Of a stretch of DNA of 64,000 nt, positions 23,549-34,785 are shown piece after piece. The position numbers were made by a program, and so were the translations under genes. Below the pieces are notes generated by a model. That model did not search any database and was not told the DNA's origin. It was given only the letters and a program-made list of their open reading frames with translations. Numbering within the stretch: the first letter of the stretch is position 1; every line of letters starts with the position of its first letter. The stretch covers positions 76,513,622 to 76,577,621 of the forward strand of contig NC_132925.1 in the NCBI RefSeq assembly GCF_047675955.1. Direction: 5' to 3'. The DNA comes from Chlorocebus sabaeus. Lineage: Eukaryota; Chordata; Mammalia; Primates; Cercopithecidae.

Positions 23549-24231
23549 CTCAGACTCTGAAATATTCATTTGAGACAGCCCTTGAGAATTTGTGAAGTAA
23601 CTCTATTTAATATCTTTCTAAATCCCATATATCCTTCTGCAGATGAAGTACCTCATATCTCCTTTGCTTTTTTCCACTGTATTAGACTAGCTCTGAGTTA
23701 TAACCCTTTGATTTCTGCCTTTTCATCTTGATCACAGGTTTGTTTTTAATGGTAGAAATATAGCTTCCCAAGTAAGGACAAAACAAATCAGGGTTAAAAA
23801 GAACAACAGCGGGGTTCATGGATCTTGTTAAAATAAGGCAAACAGCCAGTTTATATTTTAAGTGATCTTGGCTTTGATTAAAAAAATCTGTGCAAAAGGG
23901 TTGAACTTTTTCTTCTTTTGTTCCTGACATGTGCCATTTGTTTCACTGAATGGTTTAGCTTCTGGTGAACCATGTGCTTTTTTGGCAGCTTCTCTCCCTC
24001 AAGTGCTGCTAAAATTTAAAAAATGGCCTTTTCTTAGAAGGATGCTGACTGCTTTTGACCTGGGGCCTAGAAGTTGGCAGGCCCAACAATAGTGCTAGCC
24101 CTATGAGAAGAAGCAATAACATTATTTATTTATCATTGTGGAAGTAAATTCTTGAGATGGAAGACTTAAGAATTTAAATGAGGTATAAGAGGCAGTCATT
24201 AAGCAGTAATTGAACATTTCCCCCTTTTTAA

Positions 24232-24725
24232 ACTTTTATTTCAATGGTTTTTGGGGTACAGTTGGTTTTTGGTTTATGGATAAGTTCTTTAGTGGTGAAT
24301 TCTGAGATTTTGGTGCACCTATCACCTAAGCAGCATACATTGTACCCAATATGTAGTATTTTAGCCCTCATTCCCCTCCCAACCTCCTCCCACCAGTCCC
24401 CGAAGTCCATTATATCACTTATGCCTTTCCATTCTCATAGCTTAGCTCCCATTTATAAGTGGTTTTACACTCCTGAGTTACTTCACTTAGAATAATGGCT
24501 TCCAGCCCCATCCAAGTTGCTGCAAAAGACATTATTTTGTTCCTTTTTATGGCTGAGTACTATTCCATGGTGTACACATACCACATTTCCTTTATCCACT
24601 TGTTGGTCAATGGGCACTTAGTTTGGTTCCATATCTTTGTAATTGCAAATTGTACTGCTATAAACATGTGTATATGTCTTTTTCATATGATGACTTCGTT
24701 TCCTTTGGGTAGGTACCCAGTAGTG
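24232..24725 (-). mobile_element. L1 (L1MA/L1PB-like), 5'-truncated
   Basis: Reverse L1 3' UTR (ttttggggtacagttggttt; cctatcacctaagcagcata) runs into the end of ORF2 (ctatggctgagtactattcc equivalent at 24550; gggtaggtacccagtagtgc near 24705). The flanks catttcccccttttta (24215) and catttctctcttttta (24726) are a target duplication with two changes. Confidence 0.9.
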
Positions 24726-24884
24726 CATTTCTCTCTTTTTAAGGGGAAACTATGAGTCATTCCATGCCTTTTAAAATGGATTCTCTTGCATCCTCCTTAT
24801 ATATAATATAGGTTATTAAATTCCAAATTTCCAAGGTACAAGCCAGCCTTATAGTTATACTAGTCACTAAATTTGCCAATCTCC

Positions 24885-25112
24885 CAATAAGTGTCAGGCA
24901 CTGAGATAAGAAACTTATCCATAAAATCTTATTTATCCTTCATAGCAACCCTATGAGGTAGTTGCTGTTATTATCCCCATTTTATAGATGATGAAACTGA
25001 GGCTCAGGTGAGGTCATGAGTTAATATTGCAAACTAGAGGTAGAAGTCTTTACTCAAATTCAGGAAGGCAAAGTACAAGTGCTGGCTCTTAACCACTCTG
25101 CTCCATCATGCT
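24885..25112 (-). mobile_element. MIR relic
   Basis: Clear reverse MIR: cttatttatccttcatagca, accctatgaggtagttgctg, attttatagatgatgaaact, gaggctcaggtgaggtcatg, and a final 'gctcttaaccactctgctcc'. Confidence 0.88.
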
Positions 25113-25840
25113 TAATTTACATACAGCCCCTGCCAAGGCAACTCAGAAGGAAATGTATTCAGCAAATGCTCTGTGGATAACCTCATTTAGTCTTGGATAT
25201 TTACATAATGTGCATCTATCTTCTCTTTAAGGTTAAGGTGCTGTGAGAAGGGAAAAAGGATCAATTATTAGCCACACCTTAACTAGTGAAACTAAGCCTT
25301 TAAATCTGAGGTAGGACTAGTGTCTAGGACAAAATTCAAGCCAGACCTGATTTTCATGCTCTATTTACTGTAGCAGATCAGAATCCTTCCTTCACAATCT
25401 CTGTAAACAGCAAGAATAAATAGCAAACATCTAAAAAGGACCAGGACCTAGACATGCTGTGCCTATTCACATTGGAGACAAAAGTGTTATTTCAGATATA
25501 TGTTAAATAACATTTCTGGGACATAAAAACCTATGCCTCAATTCACAATAGTTTAAAGCTCCAACTTTACAAGATTATCCCGAGCACCCACTGAAACATG
25601 CAAGAGGGAAAACAAAACCACTAGAAGGAAAGAAAAACACTGAAATTTCTGCTCTGCAGAGGGAGCAAGGAGATACAGGGCTGGGTTGTGTAATGCGTGG
25701 TCCATATACCATTGGTGGTATCTGAGTTGATTCTAGGTAGTACATGAATACATTTTTATAAAGAAAATTTAATAGTTGTAAATTAATTTAATTGATATTA
25801 AAGCAAAAAATCAAGACTTTAAAACTAGTGATTTCATGGA
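25113..25840. other. No gene; unassigned sequence
   Basis: No recognised family; no splice-bounded frame. Confidence 0.45.
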
Positions 25841-25845
25841 TATTA

Positions 25846-25922
25846 ATAGGTTGGTGCAAAAGTAATTGCAGTGTTCACCATTAAAAGTAATGGCCAAAAC
25901 ATTACTTTTGAATCAACATAAT
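25846..25922. mobile_element. MADE1 mariner-derived MITE
   Basis: About 77 bp, nearly palindromic: ataggttggtgcaaaagtaa at the left, a loop ccattaaaagtaatgg, and a right arm attacttttgaatcaac. It belongs to the MADE1 family, remnants of the Hsmar1 mariner. The arms caaaagtaat (25856-25865) and attacttttg (25901-25910) pair perfectly. Copies of this family gave rise to the mir-548 genes; expression of this copy is unknown. Confidence 0.92.
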
Positions 25923-26173
25923 AGTTCTTAGGACAAGGCTAAGTGTTAAGAAGTGAGCAAACTTAAATTTAATTTGAACAAAAGTATTGAGTGAATAATA
26001 ATACTGATAAACAAATATGGACAAAAATTTGGAGATATTATACACAAAAGATTGGAGTCTTGTAAACTTCAGTATGGCAGAATCAGTAAATGATAAAGGC
26101 ATAAGACATTTGAGTCCAATTTCTGGGTTCTGAATGGACTAGTCAGCTGTTAACACAGTTTACACTTCCAAAC

Positions 26174-26176
<3 letters not shown>

Positions 26177-26216
<40 letters not shown>
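26177..26216. repeat. Pure poly(A) tract, 40 bp
   Basis: Forty uninterrupted A residues between ccaaaccat and ccgtgtaca. No retroelement body is recognisable upstream. Confidence 0.95.
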
Positions 26217-26218
<2 letters not shown>

Positions 26219-26504
26219 GTGTACATTGCAAAAGGGTGTCCTAAAGGATCATGAATAAAAGATAATTAGCTCCCTTGTTACATGACAGTGATGTGGGGTA
26301 AAACATTCTCGTCTGATCTATTTTCCTGACCTAGAATATCTGTACCCAGAAGAGCTACAATCATCCTAACAGTTTCATGCACCCAAAAAAGTAAATTTTT
26401 GGACAATAGTTTTTGATGAAAATTATATTAATAGTAACAATGATAATAATGGGAATTACTCTCATGTATTTAACACACAGGATGTGTGTGTACATCAGCT
26501 GCTG

Positions 26505-26700
26505 TGCTCAGTACTTCAAATATCTCTTATCTTTCAATGCTTCCAAAAGTTAAGTATGAATATCTCTAATTTGCAGTTCATGGAACTGAAGGTTAGGGAA
26601 GTCAAGTTTTTTGCCCAAGGCTATAATCTTATCAGTGGTCATATCAGGATTCAAATCCAGTAAAATGCCAACCTATTTCTACTATGCTACCTTGCTTTTT
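26505..26700 (-). mobile_element. MIR relic
   Basis: Reverse MIR: a gtgctcagtacttcaaatat block, aatttgcagttcatggaact, gaaggttagggaagtcaagt, and aggattcaaatccagt. Confidence 0.8.
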
Positions 26701-26798
26701 GATAAAATAAAAATTGAGTATTCTAAACAGACAGAGGCATAGGAGTAAGCATTATAAGTAGCAAGTTCTGCAGAATGTTCTTTAGAGAACATCTAAAT

Positions 26799-26847
26799 GT
26801 GTGTTTGTTTGTTTGTTTGTTTGTTTCTTTGTTTGTTTGTTTGTTTT
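26799..26847. repeat. (TTTG)n microsatellite
   Basis: About 11-12 units of gttt with one tttc interruption. Likely length-variable. Confidence 0.95.
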
Positions 26848-26876
26848 GGAGAAGCTCATGAAATAGCATCATTTCA

Positions 26877-26893
26877 AGATGGCGGCCATCAAT
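26877..26893. promoter_or_regulatory. Possible paired YY1 motif
   Basis: aagatggcggccatc contains the YY1 core AAGATGGCGGC (26877-26887) and an overlapping opposite-strand core, because gatggc and gccatc are perfect inverted arms around one G. This is a motif match only. Confidence 0.3.
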
Positions 26894-26899
26894 AGTTTC

Positions 26900-27580
26900 T
26901 GGTTTTCTGCCCGGGTCTCAGATGACCAGAAAGCAAAACTAGAAGTTTGACTCTTTTTCCCATGCAATTTCTGAAGTAGCCACTTGGTGGTGCCAGATGG
27001 TTAACTGTATTTTTGTTGACACACACTAAAAATCCCATAAATAAGTATTTTTCTCTACATAAGGCTACCAGGAAATTCTCTTTCTTTGTTCTTTAAAATT
27101 ATTTTCAGCGTAGGTTTAACCCATGAAAAAGGGGGTGGGTCTAGAAATCTTGAGAGTGTGGTAAACTGAAGAGAAAATAAATGAAGAAGAAATACAACAT
27201 AGGGGAAAGGTAGAAACTATCTGAATAGAGGAAAGAAACAAATACAATACCCAGAAAAGTTTCACAAATGTGAAGCTGTGCTATAATCAGATTCAGAAGC
27301 AAACTCAATTAATTGTCTTTACTTATGAGTTAAAGGAGTGGCATGGTTGCTTGCAGCTTCAACTGTTTGCTATGTAAAATGAAGATAATTCCTTACCTCC
27401 CTGAGTAAGAATGACATGATCATTTAGACTAGCTTCCTGCTCCAAGCCCACTGAGTCTGTTTAAGGACTGATCAAACTGATACTACATTTACCTGTCAGT
27501 ATCCTCTCCTCCCACGTGGTAGATAGATTCTTAAGCAGCATGGGTTTATCTAGCCAAGCTGGCAGTCACATGTTAAAGCT
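26900..27580. other. No gene; unique-looking DNA
   Basis: No recognised family or coding signal. Confidence 0.45.
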
Positions 27581-27589
27581 CAGGTAGTC

Positions 27590-27800
27590 TTCATAAACCC
27601 CACAGACACTGCTATTCCAGTCATCCAAGGCAATTTTTCTTTCTTGGCCTCCTACCTGGCCTCCCTTCTTCTTCTCTATAATCCATTCTGCTTCCAGCTG
27701 CCTGAATAAATTAAATCAAGTCACCCTCCTCCAAACCCTTCAATGACCCTTCATTGCATTTAAAATAAAATCCAAACTTCTTCCTGGCCTGTGGCAGACA
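27590..27800 (+). mobile_element. L2 fragment
   Basis: The block ctccaaacccttcaatgacc, then cttcattgcatttaaaataa and aatccaaacttcttcctggc, is the L2 ORF-end region. Confidence 0.8.
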
Positions 27801-27804
27801 CTGC

Positions 27805-28715
27805 TGGTTGACTATCCAATATCATATCAATTTTCCTTACTCCTTAGGAACAGAATTCCAATTGTGTGTGACAGCACGAGCTCAGTTACAAACTCAGCTC
27901 TTCTAACTCTTGGAGTTAGAAGCAGCCATGTGACCTATTTCTAGCTAATGGGATATAAGTGGAAGGCTACTGCTGGAACCCTGGAAATGCTATTAAAAAA
28001 AGAAATCATTTTAGAATAGGACAGACTCAGCTTGCATGGGCATTTTACTCTTTATCTTTCCTCTCTCTTCCTCAAATAGTAATGAAATACCTGTAGGTAG
28101 AGCAGTTATTTCATAACAATGAGGACAAAGCCTACATGCCAAATATAGAGAAGCAGAAAGATGAAAGGATCTTGAGACCCTGATAACATGGAATGTGATA
28201 CCAGCTTGGACTGCCTGCCCTCTAGATTTTTTTCCAATGTGAGAAAAATATACCTATTTTAGATTAAGTGACCACAGTTTGGTTTCTGTTTCAAATTGCC
28301 AACAGTAATCTTATGTAATATACTCTCTCTCTGATTTTATCTCCTACATTTTCCCCTTACTCATCCTACTTGTTGTAGATGGGCTGCGTTGTGTATCCCA
28401 GATCCTCTATTTAAAACAGAAAGATTTTCCCAGATTCTGGGAAGATTGTCAACTGACAGATCTTAGCTCTTAGACTTTTTGGGGCATTGCCCCACACGAA
28501 GACAGCCATCTTGTTCAAAGGAGCACTCTCTGTCTAGAGCAATCCATATGGAATCACTAACAGACTCTGGGATATATGTGCCCAGCCCCAGCCCCTCCCA
28601 AAAGTGGATAATTATGAAGGACTATCCCAGTTTTGAAGTCCCTGTGGGGTTGAATGAGGCCTTTGTTGAGATGTATTATAGTTCAACTGTTCTCTTTTCC
28701 CAATCCTACTTCTTT
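27805..28715 (+). mobile_element. Ancient LTR-like repeat block, part 1 (ERVL/MaLR-like)
   Basis: 27860-28320 reads like an old LTR (gtgacctatttctagctaat; a gaggacaaagcctacatgcc block; agtgaccacagtttggtttc). 28330-28715 continues as an internal-like stretch (ttcccagattctgggaagat; ggcctttgttgagatgtatt). The same block resumes at 30155 after an L1 insertion. The family is inferred from memory of common repeats and is uncertain. Confidence 0.45.
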
Positions 28716-30154
28716 TTTAAAAAATGTATTTTATTTTATTTTGATTTTTTATTTTATTAATACATAATATTTTACATATTTATGAAGTATATGTGAGTAT
28801 TTTTTACATGCATAGGATGTGTAATGATCAAGTCAGATCAGGGTATTCAGGGAATACATTATCTTGAGTATTTATCATTTCTATATGTTGGTAACATTCC
28901 AAGTACTCTCTTCTAGCTGTTCTGAAGTATACAGTATTTTTTTGTTAACTATAGTTACCCTTGTCTGCTATTGAACATTAGTGCTTATTTCTTCTATCTA
29001 ACTGTACATTTGTATCCATTCACCAATCTCTCTTCATTTCCCCCTCCTACTGTCCCAGCATTTCCCATCTCTGGTGTCTGTCATTCTATTCTCCATCTCC
29101 ATGAGATCAAGTTTTTTTTTTAATCTCCCACGTATGAGTGAGAACATGAGGTATGTGTCTCTCTGTACCCAGCTTATTTCACTTAATATAATGACCTCCA
29201 ATTCCATCCATGTTTCTGCAAATGACATGATTTCATTTTTTATGGCTGAATAGTATTCCATTGTGTATATATACTACATTTTCTTTGTTCATTCATCTGT
29301 TGATGGACCCTTATGTTGATTCCATATCTTTGCTATTGTGAATAGTGCTGCAATAAACATGAAAGTGCAGGTATTCCTTTTTTATACTGATTTCTTTTCC
29401 TTTGGATAAATAACTAGTAGTGGTATTGCTGGATTGTATGATAGTTCTATTTTTAGTTTACTGATAAATCACTATACTGTTTCTCCATATTGTAGCACTA
29501 ATTTACATTCCCACTAACAATGTATAAGAGTTCCCTTTCTTCCACATCTTTTCCAGTATCTGTTACTTTTTGTCTTTTTAATGGTAGCCATTCTAACTGG
29601 GGTTAGATTGGCTAACCCTATTTCATCGTGATTTTGATTTGCATTTCCCTAATTATCAGGGATGTTGAACATTTATCCGTTGGTCATTTGTATGTCTTCT
29701 TTTGAAAAATCTTTATTCTTGTCCTTTGCCTACTTTTAATTTTTTATGTTTTTCCTTACAGAAGTGATCAAGTTATTTTGCCTACTTTTTACTGGGATTT
29801 TTTTTTTCCTCTTGAGTTTTCGGGTACCTGGTATATTCTGGATGTTAGTCCCTTATCATATTAATAGTTTACAAATATTTTCTGCCATTCATAAGTTGTC
29901 TCTTCACTCTGTCGACTGTTTCCTTTGCTGCGCAGAAGCTTTTTAGTTTAATATAGTCCCACTTGTCTATGTGTATTTTAATTGTCTATGCTTTTGAGGT
30001 CTTTGCTATAAAATCTTTGCCTAGACCAATGTCCAATAGGGATTGTTTTCTCTATGTTTTCTTCTAGTAGTTTTATAGATTCAGGCCTTACATTCAGTCT
30101 TTAATCCATCTTGAGTCGATTTTTGTATATGATGGGAGATGGGTTCCAGTTTAC
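28716..30154 (-). mobile_element. L1 (L1PB/L1MA-like), 1.4 kb, 5'-truncated
   Basis: Reverse L1 3' UTR (atacataatattttacatat; aactatagttacccttgtct) then the ORF2 3' region (acttaatataatgacctcca; ggctgaatagtattccattg; attgctggattgtatgatag; cgactgtttcctttgctgcg) up to a truncation at gatgggttccagtttac. Target duplication aatcctacttcttt (28702-28715) versus aatcctatttcttt (30155-30168), one mismatch. ORF2 is decayed by many stops. Confidence 0.93.
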
Positions 30155-31035
30155 AATCCTATTTCTTTCTCTTCCCTTCCCTTCTGCTCCCTTTCCTTTC
30201 AAAGATTTTAATCCTAAAACCGCTCCCTAATAAGCTTCCTGCTTTCCAATCTCTGTCTCAGGGCCTTCTTCTGGGGGACTTTAGCTTTCAAGAGTTGATG
30301 CCAGGGTGATTTAGAAAATAGATGCTAAAATGAGATTCTGTAATTGGATTCCCTGCCAGCCAGATAGCAGTGAGAATCTCATCACTGTTGGTAAATGAAG
30401 CACAGATTGCCCATTGGTCATATCACATGATGTGCCACCCAGAAGCTGGTAGCTCCACAGAGCAATGGAATGAATGACCTTTAAGAGGCACAGGAGAGAT
30501 GGCAGCTCAGAGACCATCCTCCAGGTCACAGTGTATACACTAAACCAATGACACTTATTGATGCTGTGTCAATAACACATAGAATGCATTAAGTCCCTGC
30601 TCCCATCACTCCCTGTGACGCACTCGGGGAAATTATATTTCACATCCCTGCAACTGTGGGTTTTGTGGGCTCAGAGGTCCTGGTTCCCACGGGTGAAATT
30701 TCTGCTAGGGGACATAGCGAAAGTCTCCTTAAGCAAAAGTTATGGCTGCAATCTGGGAACTTCAGAATCCTCATGCCAAGGGATCAATAGCAAGAACATA
30801 GTAAGACAGGATATCACTGTCCTGGCAGGATAATCCACCCTGTTCATCAGGGAGATCTGGGGCTGTTACACAATGAGCAAGAGAGGGAATATGCAGTGCC
30901 ATCCAGGCAATCTATCTTGAGGGCCTCTTGGGACTCTGTTCCTCAAAATGCTGTCAAGGACAATTGTAGTAGGCACAGCCTGAGGAGGGTATGACAGCTA
31001 GGGTCTCAGACACCTGGGTCATGCCACCCTATTAT
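30155..31035 (+). mobile_element. ERVL/MaLR-type internal remnant, part 2
   Basis: The end of the split LTR-like block (taataagcttcctgctttcc; cttctgggggactttagct) is followed by the 3' part of an ERVL-class internal region (tgacgcactcggggaaatta; cacatccctgcaactgtggg; gaggtcctggttcccacggg; cctcatgccaagggatcaat). This is an old endogenous retroviral relic. All frames carry stops, no flanking LTR pair is intact, and it stops before an L2 at about 31060. Confidence 0.6.
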
Positions 31036-31059
31036 CCTTCCCTCATCAATTTCTCCAGC

Positions 31060-31345
31060 ATTCTTCACTATGTAGAGAGTAAAGACCAAACTCCTCTACG
31101 TAATTTTCAAGGAAACCCATAGTCTTGTTCCTGATTAGGTCCCAGGGCACAGACTCTGTGCTATGGCCACTCTGGACAAACTGAAGTGTATTAAACTTTC
31201 CAAGAGGTTTCATGCTTCCTTTAAAAATTTTAGGTTGTTCCTTTATTTTACCTTTCTCTGCCTAAGAAAATGTTCATTAGTTCAACTGTGCTGTATTAAA
31301 CTTTATTTTTCCTTACTTCCCTCTCCTGGTAAAAATTAGTCAATC
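31060..31345 (+). mobile_element. L2 fragment, first part (split by MER1)
   Basis: gagagtaaagaccaaactcc and a 'ctttatttttccttacttcc' region match L2. It resumes at 31682. Confidence 0.65.
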
Positions 31346-31353
31346 TTCTATCA

Positions 31354-31673
31354 CAGTGGTCCCCAACAATTTGGCATCAGGGACTGATTTCCTGGAAGAC
31401 AATTTTTCCATGGACAGGGATGAGGGGGTGGATGGCTTTGGAATAAAACTGCTCCACCTCAGATCATCAGGCATTCATTTGATTCTCATAAGGAGCATGC
31501 AACCTAGATCCCTTGCATGCATAGCTCACAATAGGGTCCGCGCTCCTATGAGAATCTAATGCTGCCGCTGATCTGACAGGAAGCAAAGCTCAGGCGGTAA
31601 TGCTGGCTTGCCCGCCACTCACCTCCTGCTGTGTGGCCCAGTTCCTAACAGGCCATGGAACAGTACTGGTCCA
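31354..31673. mobile_element. MER1-type hAT (Charlie) element
   Basis: cagtggtccccaac at the left terminus, then catcaggcattcatttgatt, ctcataaggagcatgcaacc, agggtccgcgctcctatgag, and cctcctgctgtgtggcccag match the MER1 non-autonomous hAT. The 8-bp duplication ttctatca is exact at 31346-31353 and 31674-31681. The right terminal inverted repeat appears lost: the copy ends at acagtactggtcca. Confidence 0.88.
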
Positions 31674-31681
31674 TTCTATCA

Positions 31682-31800
31682 CACTCCTTCAACAGAAAAT
31701 TCTCATTTGTTTCCATTTTGAACCATAATGAATTTGCATTTGAAGTCTAACTTCACTAATAGACTGTAAATTTTTTGGGGCAAGGACTCTATCTTATTCA
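31682..31800 (+). mobile_element. L2 3' end, second part
   Basis: atagactgtaaattttttgg followed by ggcaaggactctatcttatt is the L2 3' block. Confidence 0.7.
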
Positions 31801-31804
31801 TTTT

Positions 31805-32420
31805 TTGAAGTAAATAAATTTTATTTACTCAACAAGAAGATATATGGAGCCCCTACCAAAGGCAAAGCACTAGGATGCATGCATCACGAGGTGGGCAAAA
31901 AAATAAATAAATAACAAATTCAGACGCAAATTCTGCTCTCAAGGAACTAAACCTACAGTCTAGCGGAGGAAAACCATTGTATACACAAAACACCACAAGA
32001 GAAAGTAGAAAAAGTTAAATGACACAGTGAGAGGAAATACAATGCTATGGGAATATAGAGGAAGGGGTAGTCCTTTTAACTAGGTAGTCTCTATCTGCAT
32101 AGCGCCTATGACATGGCCATGCTAGTCAGGTTCTTGAGTGTAAGCAAGCAGAAACCAGAAACCAGCTCTAAATGATTTAAGTTTTAAAAAGGAATTTCTT
32201 GAAATGATCGTGGCTGGCTGACAAAATGGACAGGAAAAAATGGGGGGCAGAACCTCAGCCAAAACCATGGCGATAGTCTGGTGAGAATACCACTGTGGCT
32301 GCCACAAATCATGAGATGTTATAGGTGGTGCCAAGCCCGTCTCCCACCAGGCCTCATCAGGTGGAAAACTCAAAAACATGGGAAAGCATTCAAGACACCG
32401 AGCAACCAAAGTCTTACCAC
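31805..32420. repeat. Unassigned ancient dispersed repeats
   Basis: 31810-32090 (gagcccctaccaaaggcaaa; ctcaaggaactaaacctaca; ggaatatagaggaagggg) belongs to a common old family also seen at 35660-35790, 40000-40420, 44450-44690 and 50040-50115. 32120-32420 is another old block (gcaagcagaaaccagaaacc; aaaaaggaatttcttg). Confidence 0.4.
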
Positions 32421-32599
32421 TACCAGGGAAAAACATGGAGGAACTTTACAATGAACGTCACATACATCAACAAAGAATAGGATTTCTGTACTGGAAACTG
32501 ATGTCCAAAAACCTCAGGGTCTTTGGTAGACATTATGAGGACTTGCTCCTGTCACTGTGTTCTTTTCCTGTTTGGGCCAGAGAAGAGTAAATCTTGTAA

Positions 32600-32885
32600 T
32601 CACTGGGTACTTAAACAGGGCAATGTGACTGATTCTGCCAATGAAATGGAGTGGACAGGATGCGAATCCCTTCCAGACCCAAGCAGTAAAACCTCCTTGC
32701 ACAATTCTTGACTCTCTTCCTCCTCTTTGAGTAGCGTGGAGTCCATGTGCTGAGATGGTAGTTTCACAAGATCGCTTAGGTGACCACATGGAACACAGCA
32801 GCCTGGGAGAGTGCCTGATCTACAGCAGATTTTGAGGAATTGAGATATACATTTTTACATGTTAAACCATTGAGATTTGGGGGGC
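32600..32885 (+). repeat. Possible old LTR-like repeat
   Basis: Contains ccaatgaaatggagtgg, a tcttcctcctctttgag region and 'gttaaaccattgagatttgg', a pattern shared with old LTR-like dispersed repeats. The name is uncertain. Confidence 0.4.
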
Positions 32886-32986
32886 GTTACCAATTCCTAA
32901 ATCTAGCCTAATTTGCCAAATACAAGGTTCTGGCCACACAAATACAACAAATACTTGCTGGCACTTATTTTTAAATGTGTTTTTCT

Positions 32987-33290
32987 CAGACAGGGCATGG
33001 TGGCTCATGCTTGTAACCCCAGCACTTTGGCAGGCTGAGGCAGGTGGATCGACTGAGATCAGGAGTTTGAGACCAGCCTGGCCAACATGGGGAAATCCCA
33101 TCTCTATTAAAAATATAAAAATTAGTTGGGCATGGTGGCACATACCTGTAATCCCAGCTAGTCAGGAGACTGAGGCAGGAGAATCATTTGAACCTGAGAG
33201 GCAAAAGTTGCAGTGAGCTGAGATCATACCACTGCACTCTACCCTGGGTGACAGCAAGACCCTGTCTCAAAAAAAAACAACAAAAAAAAA
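32987..33290 (+). mobile_element. AluJ/S-like SINE, full length
   Basis: Complete dimeric Alu with several old substitutions and a mixed a/c tail (aaaaaaaaacaacaaaaaaaa). Confidence 0.95.
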
Positions 33291-33761
33291 GTGGTTGTGT
33301 CGTCAAGGGAAAAATAATGGTACTATCCTCTCTTAAGCCACCCATATATTCCCCATTACCCTTAGAGTGAGAAATCAAGGATGTAGGCATTTTTTAAAAT
33401 ATAAAAATCATTTTAAAATTTGAAATAGACTCTTTTACTCAAACTCAAGGCATAATGCCAATTCTTACTACCTCTGGATCAGTTTATCTAAATTTTCATA
33501 TGGTCCTATTCTTAGGTTCTGTCATTTATCACCTTTGTATCAGGGTTTGGCTGAGCCATGAATCATTTGGATGCTTTGCAGTACACTGTATCATGAGCTG
33601 GCCTCTTTTGTCTAAGGTTAGGCTTATCGTTGCTCAATCCTATTCCATCAGGAAGAATGTGTTGCTTAAAGGGTCTTATCTAAACTGTTGGGGGCCTGAC
33701 ATATCACTTACCATTAAACCTGAAGGTTATGTTAAACCACTCTCTACTCAGCATTTCACAA

Positions 33762-33790
33762 AAAATAAAAATAAAAATAAAAATAAAAAT
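33762..33790. repeat. (AAAAT)n microsatellite
   Basis: Five to six aaaat units directly after ttcacaaa. Confidence 0.9.
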
Positions 33791-33849
33791 GAGCATGGCC
33801 TCTTGCACGGACATGTTAGATGATCTTCTACTACTGCTTTGATTGCTAC

Positions 33850-34092
33850 AACTACTATCATCAGCTACCATTTATGGATCATCAACAGTGTATTTGGTTC
33901 TATGCTAAATGCTTTAGAGATATTTAATTTAGTTATCCCTATAGCTCCTTGTGGTATAAATTTTTGTACCTATTTTTACAAGCAAGGAAACTGAGGCTCA
34001 GAAAAGGTAAACTTTCCTGAAGTTATACAGCTAGGCAGTGTTAATACCAGGATTCAAACCTGGTTTTGTTGACTAAAGAGTCCATGCATTTA
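33850..34092 (-). mobile_element. MIR relic
   Basis: Reverse MIR almost complete: ttctatgctaaatgctttag, aggaaactgaggctcagaaa, gttatacagctaggcagtgt, caggattcaaacctgg. Confidence 0.88.
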
Positions 34093-34785
34093 GGCACAGA
34101 ATTCTGCTGGCTTCCAGTTGTGAACCTGTGAGAGTCACAGGCACAGTGCTGAAATATTCTTTCTCTCAGCCAGGTCTTCATATTTCCTGGCTGTGTACTA
34201 CTTTTCTTAAGGTCATAGAAGGTACAGCATAGGAGATTCCTGGGCCAAATATATGCTTTCTATTCTTTCCTGGGAGTTCTACTCCCACTCCCTGCTTGCT
34301 CTCTACGCGAGTGACCTGAGGTGCACACTCTTGCATTTTATCCTCAAAGATTACATCAGTATTTCCTAACATGTATTAGGAAACATGTATTTCCATAACA
34401 ATTATTGATGTATACTGAATCATATATAATGCATATAAGCATATGGAATACTCAACCCTAGAGCCCCCTTTTCTTCTCTCTCTAGATGAAATGCCTTTTA
34501 ATCTCTTTATATTCTTTCCCTAGGTGAAACCAATCCACCCTGTGACTTTACATACCATCCAAATTCTTGAATATAATATTATTTATTATATTTCAAGTTC
34601 AACCCTCCACTTAGAACACTAAAGTCATTTACCCAAGTGCCTGTTTGACATCTCTACTTGTTATCACAGGCATCTCAAATGTAAGATGTTCATATCCAAA
34701 TTCTTCATTTCTTCCCCTGTACTTGCTCTGCATCTCTCTGTCTTTCCCATGCTCCTATCAATCAAATCAGAACCCTAGTGCATTG
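34093..34785. other. No gene; unassigned sequence
   Basis: No recognised family; a 67-codon frame at 34645-34848 has no domain. Confidence 0.4.
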
